DNA from: Mixophyes australis
Lineage: Eukaryota > Chordata > Amphibia > Anura > Limnodynastidae
Assembly (NCBI GenBank): GCA_036250195.1
Contig: JAVHZZ010000011.1
Location: forward strand, 59,400,919-59,464,918
Direction: 5' to 3'
Length of the DNA: 64,000 nt
Shown: piece after piece, positions 54,692 to 64,000 of the stretch
Layout: the number at the start of each line of letters is the position of its first letter
Numbering within the stretch: position 1 is the stretch's first letter
The notes under the pieces: model-generated
Told to the model about the DNA's origin: nothing
Database searches by the model: none
What the model saw: the letters and a program-made list of their open reading frames with translations, nothing else
Program-made: the position numbers and the translations under genes

Positions 54692-55942
54692 GTTGGAGGC
54701 TCGCAGCAGAGGTTACGTTATCGTAAGGTACGCAATGCTTACGGATTTCGGTTCCTCAACAAAGGGTGGATGGACATGTCTCACAAACGGGAAAGAACGC
54801 AATGTGTTCAAAACCTGTTGTTCATTCTGTGTTGAGAGACCGAATGTCCGTTGTTGCGTAATCTGAAGAAACGCTAACTTGAATCTAGGGACAAGAAAAA
54901 AAATGTTTCTTTTTATTGTAGTTTTGCGTTTTAAATATATTGCATTGCATAGTGTATGTGTACTTCCTGCTTATCGTATGTGAACTTCTGGTGGTATTGC
55001 CACGTGTTTAAACAGTCGTGTTCATAGTCTGTTATATATGCATAGTATAATCACTTGTTAAAGCCTCTGAAAATATATTACTATTGTTTGGGAAATTTAT
55101 TTTCTGTACATAAATCAAAAGGTTGTTTGTGTGTATGTGAATGTTATGCATAAAGACAAAAGTATACTGGTAATGGAATATAGGTTTTTTTGCACGCGCG
55201 CCCAAGACTAATCACGACGTTTACTGATAAAAGGGTATTGTTTGCTGGAAGGGACAGAGCACTGCGGTGTAATCTGTGGTCCGCATAAAGGGTATTGTTT
55301 GCTGGAAGGGACAGAGAACTGCGGTTTTATCTGTGGTCCGCATAAAGATCTTTGAGCGGTGCGATTCGACCTCATGGTAAGGCCGTGATTGAGTATTGGA
55401 AGAGCAGCGTGGAACTGTTGAAAAGAGATAGCGCTATGGTTCAGGTGTGTCTGACGGGGCACGGTAAAAAGGTGACCTGACAACAAAGGTTCTGTTCTAA
55501 GGATGAGCAGGATATAAAGAGACCTTTGTGTGAAGTGGTGTTCTGTTCTAACAAAGAACAGGGGAAAAAGAGACATCACAGAGTATACATGGCAGGTATA
55601 CTCGAAGCGAAAATAACAGGTTTTTGCAGCATTACCAATAATAATCGCAAAGCTTACTGATAGTTAGTATCTGTAAGCGGTGCGATCGGACCGCATGGTT
55701 GATTTTGTGAAGCCATGATTGTGACTTGGGAGATGTGGGAGGAAATATGCTACAACCACTGATATTCTTGATTGATATCGGTTGCTAACAGTGGTAAAGT
55801 ACTCAAACTAGGAAAAGCAGGGTATTGCGAAGTAGGTACTTGTCTGATCCCAGTTGTGTTAGGTTGTTTCTTTGTTTAGTTGTACTTAGTAACGTGGAGT
55901 TGAGGGGACGTACCTGTTGAAATCGTCCAGGGCCAAGAAAAG
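54692..55942 (+). other. ERV copy 3 primer site and leader
   Basis: Aligns inverted with 6892-8102. A 57-bp block is duplicated in tandem at 55233-55346 (GGGTATTGTTTGCTGGAAGG and following), which copy 1 does not show. The minus-strand ORF at 55208-55579 is a shadow. Confidence 0.6.
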
Positions 55943-57071
55943 ATGGGCAATTGTGTGCTGCCTAATGAATGGCCAGTTGGTTCGGCAAAGTATGTTATGC
56001 ATAATAAATATGGTGCGTATGCAACGGCATACCGCAACAAATGGGTCAAGATGACCCAGGAGTGTGTGAAACCTTTCCCAAACATAGGTAGTTTTAATTC
56101 AGAGGTACTGAACAATGTTAAAGAAAAACTGTGGTTGATTAAATCAACAAAAGTGAGATATAAACATAATGATTGTTTAAAGTTGTGGCATGGAAGGTAA
56201 CACGTGGCACAGTAGCGAGTGCAAGGCAGAAGTAGGCGTGGCGCAAAGTGCGTACACAACGGAAGTGAGCGTTGCAAAGCGTGGCGAACTGGGAGCATGC
56301 GCGCCCTTGCCGCCAAATGCGGTTGGGGTGGTAGGTATAGCCAATACCAAAAATGTTAAAAATGTAATGAGTAATTTGTATGATGTCTTAAGTTATGATG
56401 TTCTAGGAGAAGAAAATGTACCCACAGTCATTTCAGGCATTGCCCATGCCAGTAACATACAAGAAGCAGTGCACGGACATGGAAAGGGAACAGTTCCACC
56501 AGCAGGGGCAGCGGCTGAAATTGGTGAGAATAATATATAAATTAATGGAATGAGGGACATTCATTATACTGCAACAGCGATTCCAGCAACTAGTTCAGGA
56601 TTTAGTGATTTGGTAGGTCTGTACCCTGTCCGCACAACAGCAGTTCCCAATGGGAAGGCGAAAAGAGATGGTGTAGTTCCATTAAAACAGGTAGCAATGC
56701 ATTTTCCATGGACTAGGACAGAACTGTTTACAGTTATGTCTGATTTCCCTGATCCTAGAAAAGATTTGGCCAAGTGTCAGAAATTTATTAGACATTTAGG
56801 TAATGCACATGAGCCTACTAATAAAGATTGGCGAGTGGTGTTTAGAGCCTGTCTTCCTCTCGATACTGACATACAAAAGTTCTTTAAGGATTGTATGTTG
56901 GAGGAGGATAAATCCTTAACCGAGGATGATAATCAGGACAATATTAAACGTATAATCACACATTTGGCCATATATTACTATTTCGCTAGGGCTCTAGCAG
57001 CTATGACTAAGTACACAGGGAGGTAGCTGTTGCAGTACTAATGGACGGTCTCCGGGAGGATCTAAGGACCT
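55943..57071 (+). pseudogene. gag: ERV gag, copy 3 (C-terminus lost)
   Basis: The ATG at 55943 begins Met-Gly-Asn, a possible N-myristoylation site, which copies 1 and 2 do not show. The frame is open to 56198, where it shifts, then 56190-56540 to an in-frame TAA, then 56550-57026. A deletion near 56975 removes part of the capsid, and the element is cut at 57071. The nucleocapsid knuckle is therefore absent. A capsid-like PTNKDW motif is present. Confidence 0.78.
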
Positions 57072-57480
57072 GGGGCCCGATTCATCAAGGTACGCAAACT
57101 TAAATGTATGCGGAAAATCTGCTAGTCGTCTCTGCGCATGCGCGAAAACGGGACTTGAGCAGCGTAAAGCACCACATACGCTGCTCAAACACAGCAGATA
57201 CAGCACTCAAAGGCAACTCAAACGCAAACTGCAACGCAAATATATTTGGGATGGCGGCTGACCACTTGAGAAGAAAGGGGTGGGAATGGGAGGAGAGTAG
57301 GCGTGGACTGGGCTGAGATGAGATGAGACATCACTTGAGTAAAGTAGGCGTTATGCTTTTAAACTTGAGAACAGTAGGCGTTCCCTCTGTGCAGTTAAGG
57401 GAAACTGACGTCACTCATGCCTCAAATCCTTGACAAAAGTTAAGGAAGACCAGGGTCATGTTTAAGTCCAAAACAGATAG
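57072..57480 (+). mobile_element. Partial DNA-transposon/MITE end
   Basis: Sequence starts GGGGCCCGATTCATCAAGG, a terminal motif common to frog Harbinger-like MITEs, directly at the break in ERV gag. No matching right end (CCTTGATGAATC) is found, so the length is a guess. CpG-rich motifs with AAACGCAAACTGCAACG repeats follow. Confidence 0.5.
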
Positions 57481-57549
57481 CTAAAACAACTATTAAACGC
57501 CTTTAGAAGCATACTTTGTGGATAAAAACCACAACCAACTATGCAAAAC

Positions 57550-58525
57550 AAAGATACATATTAATACAAATATTTTTTATTTTTAAAAAAAAATTACATT
57601 TATTTGTATACATACATATATTATATGTATTAAATGTTCCATTACTGTGTTTGTGTAAAAGAAGCCTCTTTTCCTTTAAGACACCTTTCGAATAAATGCT
57701 ACTGCCAAGTGTAAGATGTGTAATGATATTTTGGCCCTTGGGGTTAAATTTGGATCTGCCGGAATGCCAGAATGGTGGCATTAATTAGCTTTATATAGCG
57801 CCCTCTGCTGCTTACTGGGTCTTCAGTAAAGAGGCCTGGCTTTTATAGGACTCTACACTGCAGTTCGGATTGCTAGGCAGATATCTTCCGTACTATCACT
57901 CCCTATCCATTCCGGGTGCCGGAATGGAGTGCACTTCAGTCCCGGAATGGAGTGCACACTCATTCCCCATTCATTCTGGGTGCCGGAATGGAGTGCACAC
58001 TACAATTCCCCATTCATTCCGGGTGGCGGAATGGAGTGCTGAGTGCACTTCAGTCCCGGAATGGAGTGCACACTACAATTCCCCATTCATTCCTGCAGCT
58101 AGAATGGAATGCACACTCATTCAACATTAATTCCGGCAGATGGAATGGAGTGCAACGTGCATGGTTAAAAAAATTTAACTTTTTATTCTAGCACTAACAT
58201 TCAACGTTGCCATAAATATTGTTTTTAAATCTATTTAGAATTACAACAACCACCATTATAATTACTGACAATGTCAAATGGCAAATGTGACAGTTGTTGA
58301 TGGTGCTTTTGCATTAAAAACCACTATGAATCGAAATAATAAATTGCATTTTTGTGAATTACACGCATGCTTTATGCGACTTTAACCAGAGTGTTATATG
58401 ACCCCAGGAACACTTTTAATATCAACACAAATATGGCAAGGATATTAATGATCCCTCAGAGACAAGAGCATTGGTGAGGACTTGAACTCAGGCTTGCAGG
58501 TAGAATAGCTAACTGCTACGCCAAT
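57550..58525 (-). repeat. Interspersed repeat with tRNA-like head, copy I
   Basis: The block aligns by eye with 58870-59850, most clearly at ACACCTTTC.AATAAATGC and GGGTCTTCAGTAAAGAG. Its minus-strand start (58520-58450) looks like a decayed tRNA: TAGCAGTTAGC (A-box-like) and GAGTTCAAGTCCT (B-box-like). A tRNA-derived, SINE-like origin is likely. A minisatellite expanded inside it (57895-58150). Confidence 0.5.
57895..58150. repeat. Minisatellite rich in CATTCCGG palindromes
   Basis: About 4-5 degenerate units contain CCGGAATGGAGTGCAC preceded by CCCATTCATTCCGGGTG. The pairing of CATTCCGG and CCGGAATG within each unit makes short hairpins. Overlapping ORFs in two frames are array translations. 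Confidence 0.85.
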
Positions 58526-58869
58526 GTACAAGTGATGAAAACAACTTGTCAAGGAAATGTAATAGAACGAAAAGCTGACCACCTACTTGTATCAGAAGTA
58601 GTTTTCCTTTCTACTTTGTTAAAAAGGACAAATAATAGAAATATTAAACACATACAAACCACATTACAAACCACTAGAAAATACATCCTCAGGCAAACTT
58701 TGGAAGTTGAATACATTGCTAAAGTTTCGGTCTGTTGCTGCTGGTGATTTCATTAGTGGCCTTTTATTTTGAGGGAGTTAGAGGTCAAGTGAATGTGTTC
58801 GAAAGAATTGTTGGCCGTTTAAAAAGCAAAACTAAATATGCACAACATACATATATATCAATACAGACA
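58526..58869. other. Unassigned spacer between repeat copies
   Basis: A plus-strand 71-codon ORF (58532-58747) has no recognisable feature. Confidence 0.4.
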
Positions 58870-59850
58870 TTTGTGACTAGCTTTTTATTGTTTACAACAA
58901 AAAACATTTATTAGTATTTCTATATCTTACAAACGTTCCATTAGTATTTGTAATTCACAAATACCTTTATACCTTACATACACCTTTCTAATAAATGCCA
59001 ATGGAAAGTGCAAGACGTTGGATGTTATTTTGCCCAATTGCCCTCGATCATGAATTGCTGTAATGGTGTAAGGGTAGAATTAGTTCGCTCAATATAGCAT
59101 ACTCTGCTGATGAGTGGGTCTTCAGTAAAGAGATTCACGTGTACAGTATGCAAAGGTGCATTCTGTAACCGCTACAACAACTAGCAAGTGAATCTACAAA
59201 TGTTGACACTTGCAAAAATTGAATTACACACTATAGCAACCTTATCTACTTTACGTATGTTTTGTGTTTATACAGATAATGGGAATTAATTCACTCCCAG
59301 TATTACAGATGGCACTCAGTGGGATATGCACTGCGTTACGTAATAAACAATAATTTTAAATTGCCATTTGACATGTGGTTCAAACATTTCTTTATCCATT
59401 TTGGACACTTTTGAGACAAAGGGGTTTGCGCCTCATGTTTGAAAATAAACCACAGTCATTAGTGGTTGATTCATAAAAGTGTTTGCACTCAACTTATTTG
59501 GGTCAGCTAAATTGCTGTCTTATTCCTGAAAACTCTGTCATGTTGCATTTATTATTAACAGCATGACGGATAACGTGCTATAAAATTGATAACCCTAGAC
59601 ACACACACACACACACACACACATAAATAACTGTTTTAATAAAGCAGCAGGAGCTGCAATGACTTCACCAAAAAATAAGTAATGGTCGCGATTGCGAATC
59701 TTACGCCGAGTTACAAGCATTTGTGCATTGCATTTTCCTTTTATACTTTAGTGAGTATGCTTAATGTAGGCTCTTAAACCACTTGTGGCCTTGAACTTTG
59801 GATCTTAGTATTGGTGGGTGGAATACCTAACCACTACACTATCTTCTAAC
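58870..59850 (-). repeat. Interspersed repeat with tRNA-like head, copy II
   Basis: Second copy of the repeat at 57550-58525, same orientation. Its tRNA-like start on the minus strand reads GTAGTGGTTAGGTATTCC (A box) and AAGTTCAAGGCC (B box). A (CA)n run lies inside it. Confidence 0.5.
59594..59624. repeat. (CA)n microsatellite
   Basis: A pure run of about 15 CA units. Confidence 0.95.
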
Positions 59851-60195
59851 ACACATAGTAAATGATTTCTAGTGCATATATTTCAAATAGATACTAATTA
59901 AACCGTAATATTGCCACAACACTAACAGCTAAGCTCATTATTTACATCTGTAATAATCATTAGAATCTAGACTTACCGTACATTGAATCCACTTTGCTAA
60001 CATGGCAGCTGACTTTTAGACAAAAACACACTCAGTTAATTCGAACGCACCTGTGTGCTCGTAATGACATCTGTCCGGCATACTCTCCGGCGTACTCACC
60101 GGCATTTAATGCACTAATTACAGTGGTAGTTAAAAATACCTTGCTTGAACTTCTGTGTTGTTGGGAGTTTCACAGTTCTGGGTAAGTAGACCGTA

Positions 60196-60475
60196 GATCA
60201 TCATCATCATCATCATCAACATTTATTTATATAGCGCCAGCAAATTCCGTAGCGCTTTACAATTGGGAACAAATATTAATAAGACAATACTGGGTCATAC
60301 ATACAGACAGAGAGGTAAGAGAACCCTGCTCGAAAGCTTACAATCTATAGGACAATGGGAGTTAGAAACACAAGGGCATGTGCTACATCATATTGCCCAA
60401 TGTACCAGCCAGACTGAAAAGGTAAAAGTACTGAGTGGGCTGTGTGTGTTGCAATGTTGGTCAGAAGGTTGTTGT
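60196..60475 (-). mobile_element. L2 LINE 3' fragment
   Basis: The minus-strand sequence matches the last 280 bp of the L2 at 51325-54617, including GCGCTATATAAATAAATGTT and a GAT-repeat tail (ATCATCATC at 60196-60222 on the plus strand). It is a 5'-truncated insertion. The ORF at 60263-60547 is a read-through of it. Confidence 0.9.
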
Positions 60476-60866
60476 ATTTTACCTTTACAATGTGTGTTAA
60501 AAGTACAGATTAATGCCTCTAAGTTTAGCCTCAATATCTTTTGCTAAATGCACCTTTTAATGTGCTAGATTTCATCTACAGGCTAATGTGGCTACATAAT
60601 CAACCTTTGGTGGAAATGTTTGGTACAGTTTGCACAGTCCAGACTTTGAAAACTTGCTGCTTGTATTAGCTAAGTCACAAAAGGGCCTAATGGTCTAGTA
60701 TGTCTATGGCCCCTAGTGTCAAAATGCCCCTGCAAAATATTTAGATAGAAAATGTACCCTAACTCTGCTCATTTAGCCATGTCAGGTTTATAGGTTATTG
60801 ATCAACACATATAGTGTGGAGAAGTGCTCATTTCTCACACTTTCTTTGTGTTTCTTATATCTACAG

Positions 60867-60956
60867 GCTGTTTATTACACTTGGCCTGGAGTGCTGGCCT
60901 TTGTGCCATTGTACTTTCCTTTGGAGTTGGTGGATGTTGCCATGGTGTTAACAAAT
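60867..60956 (+). other. Exon-like 90-bp segment
   Basis: A pyrimidine-rich stretch ending ATATCTACAG lies directly before, and GTAAGTAC directly after. Between them are exactly 30 open codons in the frame of the ORF at 60798-61079, with hydrophobic residues (AVYYTWPGVLAF...). Good splice sites occur often by chance and no partner exon is found, so this is only a candidate. Confidence 0.25.
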
Positions 60957-61335
60957 GTAAGTACTATAGCTTTATCAGCACTAAAATGTGACTGTCAAGT
61001 GAGTGTGCTCCATACAATAATGACGTTAGTAAGCCTGAAATGTGTGGGTGTGCAAACAAAACGTATGGCCATATGCTAGCTATGTTACCTATGGTTTTGG
61101 GGTTTGTAATCATGTCAAATAGTACAATCTGAATCCAACATATAGCTCAAACACACAAGCCATTATTAGACACTATTGTGTAGAATATTACCTGATTTTT
61201 AACACATTTAAATACAGTGGTCAACTTCTTGATTAACAAGCCATCAACTAGATACCTAAATGCAAGTTAGTTGTGAGCTAATATTGCCATATTAAATGCT
61301 TGAATCACATTCAACAGGGCGCATTGGCGTGGATG

Positions 61336-61670
61336 TTGGAGTTGTGCAATTCGTGTCTCACTACATGTTGAAGTATTTCTCCAGAGCTCCAAGCCTGCTT
61401 ATGTCTCTCTTCAGTCTGGCCAGATTGTCATCTCTTCAACCAAGGAACTTTGCCACACACATAGACCATTGACTTATTTACTATGTCTCAGACCAAGTGC
61501 AGAAACAGTTGAAGCTGGTTTGCCTTTTGGAGTTGTGCAATTCTTGTCTCATTACATGTTGAAGTATTTCTCCAGAGCTCCAAGCCTGCTTATGTCTCTC
61601 TTCAGTCTGGCCAGATTGTCATATCTTCATCTAAGAAACTTTGCCACACACACAGACAATTGACTTATTT
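61336..61670 (+). repeat. Tandem duplication, 191-bp period
   Basis: The roughly 140-bp block GTTGTGCAATTCNTGTCTCA...to...GACTTATTT occurs at 61336-61480 and 61527-61670 with about ten differences. Both units are open in the frame reading GVVQF.SHYMLKYFSRAPS, but most differences change the amino acid, which argues against coding. Confidence 0.85.
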
Positions 61671-64000
61671 GCTATGTTTTTGTAAGCACGTTAGGATTCA
61701 TATATGTAATAAATATATCCTATGCTGCAAATGTCTTAGCAATCTGTTGTCATGCAATTTTGTACGCTTACTATAGTGCAGTGATTCCTCTTTGAATACA
61801 CATAAATCCATATGTAGTGCTTTGCTAAATATTGTGGAACTGGTGTACTTGGACACTATATTTATTCAATGTGTGGTTCTTTAGTCCTTTGCCACAGACA
61901 CACCATAGCCTATAAACACACTCTCTGGTCTTAATGTACAGTTTTTGAAAATGAGGTTAGTTAGTATGTGTGTTTGGTTGCTTAGTAATAAATTTCTAGA
62001 ACACTTTCAGCTTTTAGAGGCAACATGGTATGTGCATCGAACCATAGGCATTTTTAAAATTTGTAACATATACAAAATAAACTTAAATGTTAGCGGAATT
62101 ACCTCAAACACTTCCAAGTTTTGACCCTTGGCCAAACAGGATAAAAATCTTTGTCTTGTGCTAGTGTCACTTTTTTTCCAAGTGGCCCAAGACTCACATG
62201 GCAGAAATAAAACCCACACTAACAATCATGGGAAATGCGTTAGTGCCAGAAGCTAGTGGAGTCTTGCTACAAGGCCCTTTTAACATTATGTGTAACACAG
62301 CTTTGGGACAGAAGATAAACCAGTCCCCACCCTTTTCATGGTGTATTTACATTGACAAATATTTGTGATATGTAATACATCACCTAGATTGCTCATCGGT
62401 CCAGCCAGACAAAGTACCGTTTCCGGCCCACACATGTACTACAAATTAGCACTAGTTAAATTCGTCTGAATACACACATTGTTAGGCAGCAGACACTTGA
62501 CATGTTTTGTGCCCTTGACAATGTATGCTCCAAATAGTGTTTAAGATTTGCTGATTTTGGAATGTGGTGTATAAATGTGTAATTGTTTGTCCATAGATAA
62601 TGTATAAATGGTTATGTGAGGCATCCTAGTTGATATTTTTAAAAATGCTGTTTGTGTGTAATGGGTACCTGTGTCTGTAATATAAATACATCTAAACATA
62701 CAAAACTACCAATTAGAATATGTTGTCCGTTTTGTCAATTTCCTTGCCCTTGCTTAAATGAAAGCAACTACTGTAAGGGTGCTAAAACAGAATGACGTGG
62801 CCAGTATCAAAATGTATGAATCACAGTGTTCAGAAGTAAAGAAACTCTAAGGTATGTGTTGGAAATTAAGGTATACATGCTTCCATATTGGATATAATTG
62901 ACAGGGATTGGGGAGGATTAGACCATAGATATTTGCCAAAGCACTACTGGATAGTGCTATTTAGGAGACAAAAGAGCTCTTGGACATCCATCACTAGTTG
63001 ATGTAGATAATGTGTTGTCTTCTTACTTTGATTACAGGGTGTGCTTATTTGCCAGAGGTAATAATATCCAAACTGCCATGGTGTTTTTTGGCATTCATAC
63101 ATTATTAGCCAGACACACTGCAAACAGCTCACACAACACTACATACACCCTTATATTGTGTCAAAAAATATGTGCCTAGTGCAATAAGGACAGGAATGAA
63201 CATTGATCCAAGTGTTATGCTGATGCCCTGCTGGTGTACCAGACACTGTGCATTAGCACTATTCTTAAAGGCTAATGCCTTTGTATATATATTTCAATTG
63301 CCCATAATCATAACAGTACATATTTGTCGCTAACATTAATTGCCTAATTGCATCGTAACAATTAATGTTACTAGTCATTTGGTGCCATTAGCACCTGTGA
63401 TTTGTGGCTCCTTTGTGTCAGGTTACAGTTTAAAAATGCAAATTTTTCATTAATGGTGGATTTTGCCGAGCTATAAAGGGACACTGTAGCAATTGTATGC
63501 TTGCTTTGCAACCATTTACTCACACAAACCAATAAACACTGCTACTGTGGTCAAATATGTCAGTTATTGGCAGACATTACCCAGTATTAGTTTCGTGTTA
63601 ACTGCACCCACATGACGATAGTTTAAATGTAATTGTTTTCTAATCTGGATTTGAGATGTACATGTGTGCAAAAATTTACACCTTTACTATACCAATCCAA
63701 GCCAAGTTAACATTACAGATTAATCATTGTGTGCACAATAGAGACATTTAGGTCTGGAATAGTTTTGGACTTGCTACATATTTTAAAATCTGACTGATAG
63801 TTAATGTAGCGAACAAATAATTGCTTGCTTATTTGTACACAAATTAATCATGTTGTAATTGTTCTGCTGCATGCAAAAACCGTCAGTATTTAAATAGAGA
63901 GCCTCAGTAAACAATCGCTTGTTTCCCTTGCATTGTAACATGGTTTTGGACAGGAGACTGAAAGAAGTGTCTCAAGTTTAGATTCCTCATGATTCGTGCA

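Larger units (their letters stand above)
50529..57071 (+). mobile_element. ERV copy 3: 5' LTR split by an L2, leader, partial gag
   Basis: The LTR begins TGTCGAAGTCG at 50529, breaks at 51324 for the L2 and ends near 54691. A proline-tRNA-like primer site follows (TGGAGGCTCGC, 54694), then the leader and gag (55943-57071). After 57071 a different element begins, so everything downstream of the capsid is missing. It is in the opposite orientation to copies 1 and 2. Confidence 0.78.
60476..64000. other. Largely featureless flank
   Basis: No mobile-element protein or terminal repeat is recognised. Contents worth recording are an exon-like 90-bp segment (60867-60956) and a tandem duplication (61336-61670), listed separately. 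Short ORFs (61469-61663, 62007-62225, 62944-63132) look random. The stretch is A+T-rich and may be intergenic or intronic host sequence. Confidence 0.5.

Noticed and set aside
58440..58525. tRNA gene on the minus strand
   Set aside because: A- and B-box-like motifs are present, but the cloverleaf cannot be formed and the same decayed head recurs at 59780-59850, so it is a SINE-type repeat.

Overview
The window has the make-up of a large, transposon-rich vertebrate genome, most likely that of a frog. That inference rests on the mix of families present: a Penelope-like element, an L1 with two open ORFs, an L2 LINE, a Ngaro tyrosine-recombinase retrotransposon with an SGNH-hydrolase ORF, PIF-Harbinger and hAT DNA transposons, a chromodomain Gypsy element and a gamma/epsilon-like endogenous retrovirus (ERV). 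Bacterial features are absent. I found no confident host protein-coding gene, no tRNA or rRNA gene and no CRISPR array. Nearly every long ORF belongs to a mobile element.

Layout. 1-2630: a Penelope-like element on the minus strand, cut by the left edge. 2631-8966: ERV copy 1 (minus), with a 5' LTR, leader, broken gag and a pol-less interior. 8967-16870: a Tc1-like relic split by a complete 6.9 kb L1 (minus) whose ORF1 and ORF2 are both open. 17357-23175: a PIF-Harbinger element that kept its Myb-like gene but has no visible transposase; a 449-bp fold-back element and a 2.2 kb hAT derivative are nested in it. 23861-32111: a Ngaro element (plus) with its A1...B1-A2-B2 split repeats, interrupted in RNase H by a 1.1 kb solo LTR. 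32403-38475: ERV copy 2 (minus) with its 3' LTR. 39180-43361: a decayed BED/hAT transposon with a minisatellite tail. 43772-48819: a chromodomain Gypsy element with both LTRs, next to an antisense Gypsy fragment. 49715-50528: a roughly 31-bp satellite. 50529-57071: ERV copy 3 (plus), whose 5' LTR is split by an L2 LINE. 57072-64000: MITE, minisatellite and repeat-pair sequence, then about 3.5 kb with little recognisable content.

The order of events can be read from nested insertions. Target-site duplications (TSDs) are visible for the L1 (14 bp), the L2 (7 bp), a 198-bp insert in gag (15 bp), both hAT-type inserts (8 bp each), the Harbinger element (3 bp), a Harbinger MITE (TAA) and the solo LTR (5 bp, one mismatch). 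ERV copies 1 and 2 share about 4 kb of the same interior, so each shows the empty site for insertions in the other. The most intact machinery is the L1, followed by the individual ORFs of Ngaro. Almost everything else carries stops or frameshifts.

Limits: all family calls come from reading motifs and repeats by eye. Identities, exact element ends and subfamily names were not computed.
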